The position numbers and the translations under genes were made by a program. A stretch of DNA of 64,000 nucleotides. Origin: an uncultured Peptostreptococcaceae bacterium. Its GTDB lineage: Bacteria > Bacillota > Clostridia > Peptostreptococcales > Peptostreptococcaceae. Of this stretch, positions 44,392 through 54,063 are shown piece after piece. Location of the stretch: NCBI GenBank assembly GCA_944383455.1, contig CALWPP010000001.1:147925-211924 (forward strand). Reading direction: 5' to 3'. Below the pieces are notes generated by a model, which worked only from the letters and a program-made list of their open reading frames with translations, was not told the DNA's origin and searched no databases. Numbering within the stretch: the first letter of the stretch is position 1; every line of letters begins with the position of its first letter.

Positions 44392-45895
44392 TTATTCTGT
44401 TTAACATAGATACAACTTCTGCTCTAGTCATATAACTTTTTGGTTTTAACGTGTTATCACTATAACCTCTCATATATCCACGCTTTAAAACCGCTTCTAA
44501 AGAGCTTTTTGCCCACGTTGATACATCTTTTGAGTCTTTATATTTATTAATCATTTCATAATTATGGCTAGCTATTTGCTTATAATTAGATATCATAGAT
44601 GCAGCTTGTTCTCTAGTTATATAATCATTTGGAGCAAATTTATCTTTTGTAATTCCATTTACTACACCATTAGTAACTGCTATATCTACTTCTTCTTTTG
44701 ACCAATGGTCTTTAGTATCACTAAATACTACTCCACTTTTTCTTTTTAAACCAAAATATCTATTAAATACTTTTATAAATTCTGCTCTAGTTATTTTGTT
44801 TTCTGGTCTAAATGTTCCATCTTCATAACCACCTATATAACCATTATCTATAAATGAAAATATTACATCTTTTGCCCAATGATTATTTGGTATATCTGAT
44901 ACTCCATCTTTTGATTGAGAATAAACATTTTTTATAGGTAGTATAACCTCTCCCTTAAAAACTGTATTATTTTTACCAAGCTTTATAGCTTTAGTAAAAT
45001 TAAAAGTTTTACTTGTATCTTTGGTTATATTACTCCAAGTTATTTTATTATTATCTTTATTATATTCTTCAACATTAAATGGTTCAACTGGATTTCCTTT
45101 TTCATCTTTTATAGGGTTAGTTATTGTAACCATATCATTTTTATTATCTCTAACTTCATCTAAATAAATTATTTGATTATGAAGTCTTAATTTTTCTCCT
45201 TGAAAAGTTAAAATTGGTCTTGCATCTTTTATTTGGTTATTAGATAAATCTAAAGTTTTTAGATATATCAAAGATGAAACAGCAGAAATATCTTCTATTT
45301 TGTTATTACTTGCATTTAAAACTTCTAACTTTCCTAAATTTTCTAAATAATCTATATTTTTTATTTCATTATTACTAATATCTAACTCTTTTATATTAGT
45401 ACAGTATTGTATTCCATCTAAGTTAGTTATTTTTCTATTTGCTAAATCTAATTTTTCTATAGTTTCTAATTGTTTTATTGTTATAATATCATTTGAACCT
45501 TGCTTTAATGCTAAATTTATCCTTGCCCTTAAATTTTTATCTGGTATACTAACTGCATCAGTATCAATTCTAGGTAATACTTCTATTTGTATACTTAAAG
45601 TTTCAACATTTCCATCTGTATCTTCTACAGAATAAGTTACTATATGTTTTCCTGGTACACTAGTATCAATAGTTTTTGGATTTACGTTTATGTAATGAGT
45701 TAAATTACCATCCTGTTTATCTGTTGCATACACTCCTTGAAGTAAATCAATGCTATATCCCTCATATATTTTTTTGTTAAGAGCTCCAAATATCTCTGGC
45801 CTTTCTCTCACAACTGAGTTATTATCAGTTGCTAAAATACTAAGAGGTTGAGCAAAAATACTAAAAGCTAATGCTATACTAAATATTTTTTTCAA
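44387..45895 (-). CDS. secreted LRR and SLH-domain surface protein
   Basis: 502 residues. Signal peptide (about 1-22); an Ig-like domain of the DUF5011 type (about 32-112, IDTSVPGKHIVTYSVEDTDG); leucine-rich repeats (about 145-235, such as LKTLDLSNNQIKD and IKELDISNNEIKN); a spacer; and three C-terminal SLH domains (about 335-502) with GYIGGYEDGTFRPENKITRAE. SLH domains bind pyruvylated wall polysaccharide, so the protein is surface-displayed; internalin-like repeats suggest protein binding. The start is TTG, nine bases after GGGAGG. Confidence 0.9.
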   Translation of the reverse strand: MKKIFSIALAFSIFAQPLSILATDNNSVVRERPEIFGALNKKIYEGYSIDLLQGVYATDKQDGNLTHYINVNPKTIDTSVPGKHIVTYSVEDTDGNVETLSIQIEVLPRIDTDAVSIPDKNLRARINLALKQGSNDIITIKQLETIEKLDLANRKITNLDGIQYCTNIKELDISNNEIKNIDYLENLGKLEVLNASNNKIEDISAVSSLIYLKTLDLSNNQIKDARPILTFQGEKLRLHNQIIYLDEVRDNKNDMVTITNPIKDEKGNPVEPFNVEEYNKDNNKITWSNITKDTSKTFNFTKAIKLGKNNTVFKGEVILPIKNVYSQSKDGVSDIPNNHWAKDVIFSFIDNGYIGGYEDGTFRPENKITRAEFIKVFNRYFGLKRKSGVVFSDTKDHWSKEEVDIAVTNGVVNGITKDKFAPNDYITREQAASMISNYKQIASHNYEMINKYKDSKDVSTWAKSSLEAVLKRGYMRGYSDNTLKPKSYMTRAEVVSMLNRIK

Positions 45896-45965
45896 AATTT
45901 TACTCCTCCCATAAAATTTAATACATTTATTCTATCAAAGATATATAAAAGTGTAAAGCAAATAA

Positions 45966-45986
45966 AAGGAGCATAAAGCTCCCCTT
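45966..45986 (-). terminator. terminator after the second S-layer-like gene
   Basis: On the reverse strand GGGGAGC and GCTCC pair around TTTAT, followed by TTTTATTT. Closes the S-layer transcript before the LRR-SLH gene. Confidence 0.65.
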
Positions 45987-45992
45987 ATCTTA

Positions 45993-47543
45993 TTATTTTA
46001 ATAGGTCTTGTCCTCTTGTTAGCATTAATAATGCTTCTACTCTTGTTATTTCATTTTGTGGTTTAAAAGTATTACCTTCATAACCATTAACTATTCCTTT
46101 TTGCTTTAAGTTTTCAACAGACGCATCTGCCCAAGCTTTTATTTCATCATCATCTTTAAAACTTGTTTTGCTATCTAAATCTATAACTTCTCCATTAACA
46201 ACTATAGTTGATTCTACTTCTTTCGTAGTAGATGTAGTAGTTACTAAAGATACTTTTCCATTTTCATCAGCAACTTCTCTAAGGTCTAACTTTCCACCTT
46301 TAATAACTATAGCTTGTGCTATCATTTTAGCTGCTTCTTGTCTTGTTATTGTATCATTTGGTCTAAAAGTAGAATCTGTGTAACCATTTATTATTACACC
46401 TTTTCCACCTTCATTGTATAATGCTGTTATATATTTATAGTACCAAGTATCACTATTTACATCGTGGAATGGTTCTGTTTTTCCTTCTAAGCTTTCAGTA
46501 TCTATTCCAAATATAGTACAAACCATTTTAGAAAATTCTGCTCTTGTTACACTATCTTTTGGTCTAAATTCACTACTTGCGTCAACATATCCATTTATCA
46601 TAGCATCAACTATTTCTTCTTGAGCCCAGTGTCCATTAAAATCACTATCTTTTACTATTGGCATATCAACTATTTTAGTTTCATCTATATTCTTAATATT
46701 ATCAAATTCTATATTCATAACTAGATTTTTATCTTCTTTTACAGAATCTTTTACATATAACTTAACTAACTTACCAGTATTATTTGCTCCACTTTCATCA
46801 ATTACTATATCAAACTTATCTTTGTTATTTTCTATTGTATATTTTAATAGGTTAGCTATTCTATAAGATTCTTTATTAGAAGATTTTTCTTTTAAGAAAT
46901 CAACACTTATCTTATTATTTTCATATTTTACAGTACTTGAAGTAGATAGTCCTGATATTTCTTTTAATATATTTCCAAATACTTCTTTTCTTAAGTTTTC
47001 TACTTTATCTTCACTTAAAGAGTTTAAAGAATCAACATTTGTAAATAATATAGATTTTGTATCATTTCCTTTAGTTAAAGTTATTGTTTCTTCTCCAGCT
47101 ACGTACTCTTTATCAGTTATAGTTGCTTGAGTAGTCTTTCTAGTCATTTCGTATCCATTTTCTACTAAAGCTTTTATTTGAGATTTTATAGCATCAAATT
47201 TAGCTTTATTAGTTGCAACAGCTACACTATCTTCACTTTTTTTAGAAAGTACGAATAAGTCTTCGTTTCTGTCTTTTGCATCTTTTTGTACTAATACTTC
47301 TAAATCTTTATACTCACTTTTTAATGTATGCTTTTTAGTTTCATCAGCACTAGCACCATTATAGTTAAATATTTCATATCTTTTAAATACAGTTTTACCA
47401 TCTTTTGAATATACTTCTTTTCCATTTGCAAGTCTTACATCTACCATATCACTTGATGATATATTAGTTTCACTTGCAAATGCTGGAATTACTGTTCCAA
47501 AAGATATTGCTGATGCTAAAGCTATTGATAATTGTTTTTTCAT
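45993..47543 (-). CDS. S-layer-like protein with three SLH domains (copy B)
   Basis: 516 residues. Signal peptide (MKKQLSIALASAISFGTVIP..FA), a 270-residue unique domain, and three C-terminal SLH domains (about 315-516; GHWAQEEIVDAMINGYVDAS, FRPNDTITRQEAAKM, GYEGNTFKPQNEITRVEALL). It is a clear paralogue of the neighbouring 47608-49179 gene, sharing VDVRLANGKE, KRYEIFNYNGA and FHDVNSD. GGAGG eight bases before ATG 47543 sets the start. Only 64 bases without a terminator separate it from copy A, so both are likely on one transcript. Likely structural or accessory S-layer protein. Confidence 0.88.
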   Translation of the reverse strand: MKKQLSIALASAISFGTVIPAFASETNISSSDMVDVRLANGKEVYSKDGKTVFKRYEIFNYNGASADETKKHTLKSEYKDLEVLVQKDAKDRNEDLFVLSKKSEDSVAVATNKAKFDAIKSQIKALVENGYEMTRKTTQATITDKEYVAGEETITLTKGNDTKSILFTNVDSLNSLSEDKVENLRKEVFGNILKEISGLSTSSTVKYENNKISVDFLKEKSSNKESYRIANLLKYTIENNKDKFDIVIDESGANNTGKLVKLYVKDSVKEDKNLVMNIEFDNIKNIDETKIVDMPIVKDSDFNGHWAQEEIVDAMINGYVDASSEFRPKDSVTRAEFSKMVCTIFGIDTESLEGKTEPFHDVNSDTWYYKYITALYNEGGKGVIINGYTDSTFRPNDTITRQEAAKMIAQAIVIKGGKLDLREVADENGKVSLVTTTSTTKEVESTIVVNGEVIDLDSKTSFKDDDEIKAWADASVENLKQKGIVNGYEGNTFKPQNEITRVEALLMLTRGQDLLK

Positions 47544-47607
47544 AATATTTTCCTCCAATATTTTTAAATTTTTGTTATATTTTAGATTAAATAAGAAATA
47601 CTAATAA

Positions 47608-49179
47608 TTAATTTAATAAATCATTACCTCTTGTTAACATTAATAATGCCTCTACTCTTGTTATTGTATTTTCTGGCTTGAATGTTTCATCAGAATAACC
47701 TTTAACTATTTTTAATTCTTTTAAGTTTTCAACAGATGCATCTGCCCAAGCTTTTATTTCAGAGTCATCTTTAAAGCTTGTTTTACTATCTAAATGAATA
47801 GTCTTACCATTTACTATTTCAGTCTTATCTACTAGACCAACAGTTTTTTCAGTAGTTGACTCTAATTTAGCTTCACCGTTAACATTAACCTCTTTTAAAG
47901 GCAATACCCCACCCTTAACAGAATAAGCTATTGCTATTATTTTTGATGCTTCTTCTCTTGTTATGCTATCATTTGGTTTAAATGTTGAATCCTCATATCC
48001 ATCTATTATTAAACCTTTCTCACCTTCGTTATATAGTGCTGTTATATACTTATAGTACCAAGCATCGCTATTTACATCGTGGAATGGTTCAGTTTTTCCT
48101 TCTAAATTTTCTATATCTATTCCAAATAAAGTACAAACCATTTTAGAAAATTCTGCTCTTGTTACACTATCTTTTGGTCTAAATTCACTACTTGCATCAA
48201 CATATCCATTAAGCATAGCGTCTACTATTTCTTCTTTTGCCCAATGTCCGTCAAAATCACTATCTTTTATTATTGGCATATCAACGATTTTATTTTTATC
48301 AATTTTTGATACATTGGCAAAATCTATACTCATAACTATATTTTTATCCTCTTTATCTAATCCTTTTACGTATAATTTTACTAATTTACCAGTATTGTTC
48401 GCTCCACTTTCATCAACTGATATATCAAATTTATCTTTATTATTTTCTATAGTATATTTTAATAAGTTAGTAGCTTTATAAGCATTTTCATTAGATTTTA
48501 AATCATCTTTAAAATTAATTGATATTAAATGATTTTCTTTGTTATAAGATACAGTATCTCCTAATAAAGTATTTATTTTTTCTATAGTACTCTTAAAAAC
48601 TTCATCTCTTAAAATTTCAACCTTATCAGTAACTACTTCTTCTAAAATATCTACATTATTAAAAGTTATAGTCTTTGTTTCTTCGTTTGCTTTTACTAAT
48701 TTAATAACCTCAGTTCCTGTTTTATATCCATCTTCATAACTTATAGTTGCATTAGTAGATGATTTAATCATTTGATATCCATTATCTAAAAGTGATTTTA
48801 TTTCAGATTTTATTGCATCATATTTTGCTTTATTAGTTGCAACTCCTACACTATCATTGCTTTTTTTACATAATACAAATAAATCTTCATTTCTATCTTT
48901 TGAATCTTTTTTCTCAACTAATATTTCTAAATCTTTATATTCACTTTTTAATGTATGCTTTTCTGTTTGATCAGAAGTTGCACCATTGTAATTAAATATT
49001 TCATATCTTTTGAATACTTGTTTATCGCCTTTTTTGTATATTTCTTTTCCATTTGCAAGTCTTATATCTACTTCTTCATCAGATTGTAGCGAAAAATTAT
49101 TTATCTCATTTGCAAATACTGGTGCTATAGTTCCAAAAGCTATTGCCGCTGCTAAAGTTGTTGTTAATTGTTTTTTCAT
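47608..49179 (-). CDS. S-layer-like protein with three SLH domains (copy A)
   Basis: 523 residues. Signal peptide (MKKQLTTTLAAAIAFGTIAP..FA), unique N-terminal domain (about 30-315) with HTLKSEYKDLEILVEKKDSK, and three C-terminal SLH domains (GHWAKEEIVDAMLNGYVDAS and two more). Paralogous to copy B along its full length; the SLH part is the more conserved. It is the promoter-proximal gene with a good promoter, so probably the more abundant. GGAGGAA precedes the ATG. Whether this is the main S-layer protein needs expression data. Confidence 0.88.
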   Translation of the reverse strand: MKKQLTTTLAAAIAFGTIAPVFANEINNFSLQSDEEVDIRLANGKEIYKKGDKQVFKRYEIFNYNGATSDQTEKHTLKSEYKDLEILVEKKDSKDRNEDLFVLCKKSNDSVGVATNKAKYDAIKSEIKSLLDNGYQMIKSSTNATISYEDGYKTGTEVIKLVKANEETKTITFNNVDILEEVVTDKVEILRDEVFKSTIEKINTLLGDTVSYNKENHLISINFKDDLKSNENAYKATNLLKYTIENNKDKFDISVDESGANNTGKLVKLYVKGLDKEDKNIVMSIDFANVSKIDKNKIVDMPIIKDSDFDGHWAKEEIVDAMLNGYVDASSEFRPKDSVTRAEFSKMVCTLFGIDIENLEGKTEPFHDVNSDAWYYKYITALYNEGEKGLIIDGYEDSTFKPNDSITREEASKIIAIAYSVKGGVLPLKEVNVNGEAKLESTTEKTVGLVDKTEIVNGKTIHLDSKTSFKDDSEIKAWADASVENLKELKIVKGYSDETFKPENTITRVEALLMLTRGNDLLN

Positions 49180-49241
49180 AATCTATTCCTCCAGTATATA
49201 AATAATTTTACCCCTATGGGTCTTATAACTGACTGCCTACT

Positions 49242-49282
49242 AATAATATCACCTCGATATTATTTTGTAAATACTTGTCGAA
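49242..49282 (-). promoter_or_regulatory. palindrome and 0A-box-like site in the S-layer promoter
   Basis: AATAATATC-gaggt-GATATTATT (49264-49242) is a perfect 9-bp dyad covering the spacer and -10 box. Three bases upstream of the -35 box lies TTCGACAA (49282-49275), the complement of the Spo0A box TTGTCGAA. Both invite binding of regulators; identity is inferred. Confidence 0.45.
49243..49271 (-). promoter_or_regulatory. strong promoter of the S-layer-like gene pair
   Basis: On the reverse strand TTTACA (49271-49266) and TATTAT (49248-49243) are 17 bases apart, each five of six consensus. The transcript would carry a 55-60 base leader with a small ACCC/GGGT hairpin before GGAGG. Confidence 0.7.
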
Positions 49283-49332
49283 TATAAAATTAAATGTAAA
49301 TTTTAGTTTTACTTCAAATTTTAAACAAATAA

Positions 49333-49361
49333 AAAAACATCTAGAAAAACTAGATGTTTTT
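49333..49361. terminator. terminator after wecB
   Basis: AAAAACATCTAG and CTAGATGTTTTT form a perfect 12-bp stem around five A residues, with A/T tracts on both sides. Confidence 0.88.
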
Positions 49362-49369
49362 AATAAATC

Positions 49370-50479
49370 TTATTTTTTTAATCTTTCTAATATAGCATCA
49401 ACTATATACTTACTAGCAAAACCATCTCCATAAGGATTTGATGCTTTACTCATATTTAAATATTCATTTTTATCCTCTAATAACTCTTTAGTTAGTTTAT
49501 AGATAACTTCTTCATCAGTTCCAGCAAGTTTTAAAGTTTTAGCTTTTACTCCTTCTGGTCTTTCTGTTGTATCTCTTAGTACTAATACTGGCTTTCCAAG
49601 AGAAGGTGCTTCTTCTTGAATTCCTCCACTATCTGTCATTATTATATAGGATTTATTTAAAAAGTTATGAAAATCTAAAACTTCAAGTGGCTCTATTAAA
49701 TGAACTTTCTTATTATCTCCTAAGACTTCATCAGCAATTTGTCTAACTAAAGGGTTTAAATGAACCGGATAAACTACTTGAACATCACTAAATTCTTCTG
49801 TTATTCTTTTAATAGCTTTAAACATATTCTTCATAGGTTCTCCTAGATTTTCTCTTCTATGAGCAGTTAGAAGAATCATTCTATCATTCCCTATTTTATC
49901 AAATATTTCATGATAATAATTTTCATCTACAGTAGTTTTAAGTGCATCTATTGCAGTATTTCCTGTTACAAATATACTACTTTCTTTTTTCCCTTCTTTT
50001 ATTAAGTTTTGTTTTGATACTTTAGTTGGTGCAAAATGCATATCTGCTATTATTCCAGTAACTTGTCTATTTACTTCTTCTGGAAATGGGGAATACTTAT
50101 CATAAGTTCTAAGTCCTGCTTCAACATGCCCAACTGCAACTTGATTGTAAAAAGCTGCTAAACTTCCAGATAACGTTGTAGTAGTATCACCATGTACTAA
50201 AACTATATCAGGGCAAACTTTTTTTATAACTTTATCTAAACTGCTAAGAGCTCTTGTAGTTATATCTACTAAAGTTTGACCACTTTTCATTATATTTAAA
50301 TCATAATCTGGCTTTATATTAAAAGTATCTAAAACCTGATCAAGCATTTGCCTATGCTGTGCAGTAACACAAACTATACTTTCTATTTCATCTCTTTTTT
50401 CAAGTTCTTTAACTAATGGAGCCATTTTTATAGCTTCTGGTCTAGTTCCAAAAATTGTCATTACTTTGATTTTACTCAT
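49370..50479 (-). CDS. wecB: UDP-N-acetylglucosamine 2-epimerase
   Basis: 369 residues, non-hydrolysing epimerase family (WecB/MnaA). It interconverts UDP-GlcNAc and UDP-ManNAc. Motifs: GTRPEAIKMAPLVKEL, VHGDTTTTLSGSLAAFY, HVEAGLRTYDKYSPFPEE, TAHRRENLGEPM and TDSGGIQEEAPSLGKPVLVLR. It feeds ManNAc to the TagA-type transferase at 59012-59734. GGAG nine bases from ATG 50479 sets the start; a TTG three bases further upstream is possible. Confidence 0.95.
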   Translation of the reverse strand: MSKIKVMTIFGTRPEAIKMAPLVKELEKRDEIESIVCVTAQHRQMLDQVLDTFNIKPDYDLNIMKSGQTLVDITTRALSSLDKVIKKVCPDIVLVHGDTTTTLSGSLAAFYNQVAVGHVEAGLRTYDKYSPFPEEVNRQVTGIIADMHFAPTKVSKQNLIKEGKKESSIFVTGNTAIDALKTTVDENYYHEIFDKIGNDRMILLTAHRRENLGEPMKNMFKAIKRITEEFSDVQVVYPVHLNPLVRQIADEVLGDNKKVHLIEPLEVLDFHNFLNKSYIIMTDSGGIQEEAPSLGKPVLVLRDTTERPEGVKAKTLKLAGTDEEVIYKLTKELLEDKNEYLNMSKASNPYGDGFASKYIVDAILERLKK

Positions 50480-50491
50480 CAAAAAAGTCTC

Positions 50492-52153
50492 CTATTTACT
50501 AATTCTTTCTATTGTAACTATAGCTTCAGCTCTTGTTATGTTATTTTTTGGTTTTAATGTATTATCAGTATATCCATTTAGATATCCATTTTCTATTGCT
50601 CCCTCAAATGAAGTCTTTGCCCAATCAGAAACTTCACTTCCATCTGAGAAGCTGTTTAATTTATCAATCTCAGTATCATTACTTCCTTTTAGTCTAGCTA
50701 TCATAGAAGAAGCTTCTTCTCTTGTTATTTTTTCATTTGGTCTAAATGTATTATCTTCATATCCACCAATATATCCATTAGCTACTGCAGTACATATTTC
50801 TTTATAATACCAAGAATTTGCGTCTATATCAGTAAAGCTAACTGGAGTACTATTTTCAAACTTAAACACATTGTTTATTATAGTTATAAATTCTACTCTA
50901 GTTATTGCATCGTTTGGTCTAAATATGTTGCTTTTTGCTACCCAATTATTATTCATAGCATTTTTTATTTTATCTTCAGCCCAATGACCTTTTATGTCAG
51001 AGTAATTATTTATTACTTTATTTGCTATTGCTTTTAAATTAGAACTTTTTAGGTTATTTGCCTTTTCTTTTGCAGATTCTATATTTTTATCTTGTAAATT
51101 TTTAGTTATGTATAAAAAGTTTACTGAATCAACATACTTATCAAATAAATCTCTCATTCTTGGTGAATTAGATTCATTTTCTCCAAGTGCTACAACCTTA
51201 TCATAAGCTTTTTTTGCATATCCCCTAGTACCAAATTCTTCATTAGATAAACTGTTTATTTTGCTTGCTTTTGTTGGATTTGATAATAAATCATATCCAT
51301 AACTATTTACCTTCTCATAAAATGCATTAACAGCTTGTGCAGCCTCAACTACTGTAATTATCCTTTGATAGTTTCCATATATATAAGAAACTTCTTTATG
51401 ATTTATTTCATCTTTAGATAAAGAATTCCAAGCATCAACAAATAATTTTCTCTCACTTTTTTGACCATTTACATCTAATTTAAGTATATTATTAGCTTCA
51501 TCAAGTGTAGATATTAAACTATTTTTATCATTTAAATCTATTGTTGGATTATTTTGTGGTCCATATAAACTAAAAGCTTTAAATTTATTCATAACATCTA
51601 ATTGCTTTTCGTTTAAAGGTATATCATTAGATAAAACAACACCATATTTACTTGCAGCTTGTGAATAATCTTCTTTTCCATCATATATTATAACTTCACT
51701 TTTAACAGGAATTTGCTCAAATAACCATCTTACATCGTTATTGTACATTCTTATACAACCTGCACTAACGTTTCCACCAATAGAGTTTTCTCTATTTGTA
51801 CCATGTATACCATAAGTTGTTCCATAAGTTGAACCAACATGAAGTCCAAGCCATCTATCTCCAAGAGGATTTCTTGGGTCTCCTCCAGGTATATTTCCTG
51901 TATAATATGGTCTATTTTTTATTTTATTTACTATTTTAAACTTTCCTTTTGGAGTTTCTGAACCGATTTTACCTGTTGCTACATAAAACTCTTTTACTAA
52001 ATAACCATCTTTAAAATATCCCATTTTATTAGTTTTTGAATTGATAACTAGATAGTGACCTTTTGATAAATTTTGTGCATACGTAGTATTTGGTAAAATA
52101 AAAGTTAACAAAAATACAAAACTTAATACTAAAGAAAATAATCTTTTCTTCAA
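50492..52153 (-). CDS. L,D-transpeptidase with SLH domains
   Basis: 553 residues. Signal peptide (about 1-26), YkuD catalytic domain (about 30-155) with H117 and catalytic C133 in the pattern HGTNRENSIGG then SAGCIRM, a helical middle region (160-360) and three SLH domains (about 365-553; FRPNDAITRVEFITI, NTFRPNEKITREEASSMI, NTLKPKNNITRAEAIVTI). It should form 3-3 cross-links or attach proteins in peptidoglycan while anchored in the S-layer. The start is TTG, seven bases after GGGAGG. Its end lies near wecB with no terminator between. Confidence 0.92.
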   Translation of the reverse strand: MKKRLFSLVLSFVFLLTFILPNTTYAQNLSKGHYLVINSKTNKMGYFKDGYLVKEFYVATGKIGSETPKGKFKIVNKIKNRPYYTGNIPGGDPRNPLGDRWLGLHVGSTYGTTYGIHGTNRENSIGGNVSAGCIRMYNNDVRWLFEQIPVKSEVIIYDGKEDYSQAASKYGVVLSNDIPLNEKQLDVMNKFKAFSLYGPQNNPTIDLNDKNSLISTLDEANNILKLDVNGQKSERKLFVDAWNSLSKDEINHKEVSYIYGNYQRIITVVEAAQAVNAFYEKVNSYGYDLLSNPTKASKINSLSNEEFGTRGYAKKAYDKVVALGENESNSPRMRDLFDKYVDSVNFLYITKNLQDKNIESAKEKANNLKSSNLKAIANKVINNYSDIKGHWAEDKIKNAMNNNWVAKSNIFRPNDAITRVEFITIINNVFKFENSTPVSFTDIDANSWYYKEICTAVANGYIGGYEDNTFRPNEKITREEASSMIARLKGSNDTEIDKLNSFSDGSEVSDWAKTSFEGAIENGYLNGYTDNTLKPKNNITRAEAIVTIERISK

Positions 52154-52187
52154 CTCAAACCCTCCCATATAAAAATTTATAAAACTA

Positions 52188-53957
52188 CTACTTTTTAAGA
52201 AGTAATATTTCACTCTTATCTATTTTTTCAATCTTAAAACCTAACTTGTTAGATAAATCATCAAGTTTTACAAAATATTTTTCATCGCTAAACTTAGCAT
52301 AATCAAAGGTATATACTTTTCCATTTAACTCATACTTTATAATATTATTATATTTTAATAATTTACCACCAAGTATAGATTCTAAGTCTTTAATATTTAT
52401 ATACTTTTCTCCAAAAATATCAATACTTTTATTTTTTAGGGTAAATATTTCTTTATCTATCTGTCCTTCTTTATCTGGATGAACATCTTCTAAAAAAGTT
52501 TTATTACTTATTATACTTTTATAAGCATTAGTTATTTTAGGTTCATCAGTTATAGCATAATTATTTATTCTTCTACCAATAGGTGCATTGACTAAATTAT
52601 TTACATCAAAATAGAATATACTTTTTATCCTTGGGTATTCACTTAAAATTCCTTGATACATTCTATTTATTTTTTCTACTGCAAAATCAATATAGTATTT
52701 ATTATCAGTTGTAGTATAATGTGTTGCGCCGTATTCAGATATTTGAATTGGCTTTTTATGACTAAACTCATCATAAACATAATCAAGTAATTCTAATGGG
52801 TCTTCATGAGTTGCAACTTGATTTATATCATCATTATGATAAACAACATTATACACATTAACTCCTACCCAATCCACATACTCATCTCCTGGGTAATAGT
52901 CCATTATACTATCCTCTGGGAAAGTAAATGGAGTCCAAACCATTATGACTTTTGGTGCATACTTTTCCATAACATCATGAACCATTTTCCATTTTTTTAT
53001 GTACTCTTTTGGATTACCATTCCAAGCTACCCAGTCTCCATTCATTTCAGATGCGAAGCGCAGAAAAACTGGTGTATCAACTTCACCAAACATTTTTGCT
53101 AAGTTTATAAGATAATCGTCTTCTAAAACCTCATCTAGCCCTTTATTTGGTTCAAGTGCAACATGAGGTATTGAGCCATGTTTTTTTACTTCATACATCC
53201 AATTTTTAAATTCATCTACACTGCCTTCTTTATAACCTAAATATTTAAAATAAGATGCATGTTTTTTGCCTGTTACTTCTTCAAACTTTTTCATATCAGC
53301 ATTTATAAGTTCATCTTGAAGTACATATGCTCCTAAATAAGTACCTTCGCTTGGTTCATATTTAGCTAATTTATAATTATTATTTTCAATAAGAACTGTT
53401 GATGCATCATTTTTTATTGAATCTTTAAGTCTTTTTATAATAGCTTTAGCTTCTTTTATAGTCATATTATTCTTAGGCTTTAAGGTATTATCATCATACC
53501 CAACAATATAACTATTCTCAACAGCTAACTCCATACATTCTTTAGCCCAAGTACTTATACTATTATAATCATTAAAATTCGATATTTTATCAGTATTGCT
53601 ATCATAATTTGCAACTATTTTAGATATAATTGCACTTACTTCTTCTCTAGTTATGTAGTTATTTGGTTTAAATGTGTTATCACTATATCCGCCTATATAA
53701 CCAGCGTTTACAGCTTTAGACACTTCATCATAGTATGTATCATTTTCTTTAATATCTGTAAAATCAATATCATATTTATTTTCAAAATTAAAAGTCTCAT
53801 TAATCATACTTACAAACTCAAACCTTGTTATATAGTTATTGTCTGTAAATTTGGACTCTACATAATTAGTAGTATCATAGCTTGCAAAAGACTCTAAACC
53901 AAAACTAGATAATAATAAAGAACAAACTATAGAAATTTTTATCCTCTTAATTATCAA
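52188..53957 (-). CDS. SLH-anchored GH26-like glycosidase
   Basis: 589 residues. Signal peptide (about 1-26), three SLH repeats at the N-terminus (about 30-180), a GH26-like catalytic domain (about 195-480) and a C-terminal copper-amine-oxidase-N-like domain (about 500-589). Candidate catalytic acid/base E304 in FASEMNGDW and nucleophile E408 in ISEYGATH; the family includes beta-mannanases. The substrate may be the cell's own wall polymer, as related enzymes occur in polysaccharide clusters. The start is TTG, seven bases after GGGGAG. The next gene begins 34 bases downstream. Confidence 0.85.
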   Translation of the reverse strand: MIIKRIKISIVCSLLLSSFGLESFASYDTTNYVESKFTDNNYITRFEFVSMINETFNFENKYDIDFTDIKENDTYYDEVSKAVNAGYIGGYSDNTFKPNNYITREEVSAIISKIVANYDSNTDKISNFNDYNSISTWAKECMELAVENSYIVGYDDNTLKPKNNMTIKEAKAIIKRLKDSIKNDASTVLIENNNYKLAKYEPSEGTYLGAYVLQDELINADMKKFEEVTGKKHASYFKYLGYKEGSVDEFKNWMYEVKKHGSIPHVALEPNKGLDEVLEDDYLINLAKMFGEVDTPVFLRFASEMNGDWVAWNGNPKEYIKKWKMVHDVMEKYAPKVIMVWTPFTFPEDSIMDYYPGDEYVDWVGVNVYNVVYHNDDINQVATHEDPLELLDYVYDEFSHKKPIQISEYGATHYTTTDNKYYIDFAVEKINRMYQGILSEYPRIKSIFYFDVNNLVNAPIGRRINNYAITDEPKITNAYKSIISNKTFLEDVHPDKEGQIDKEIFTLKNKSIDIFGEKYINIKDLESILGGKLLKYNNIIKYELNGKVYTFDYAKFSDEKYFVKLDDLSNKLGFKIEKIDKSEILLLKK

Positions 53958-54026
53958 TAATTTTCTCCCCTTTCTAAATATTTTATTTCATAATAATTAT
54001 ATAATAACTTTTGCAAAAAAAAAATA

Positions 54027-54052
54027 GAAAAGAAATTTTTACATCTCTTTTC
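54027..54052 (-). terminator. terminator after the FAD oxidoreductase gene
   Basis: GAAAAGA and TCTTTTC pair around a 12-base loop and are followed on the reverse strand by a run of ten T residues. Confidence 0.75.
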
Positions 54053-54063
54053 CATGTTTTAAA

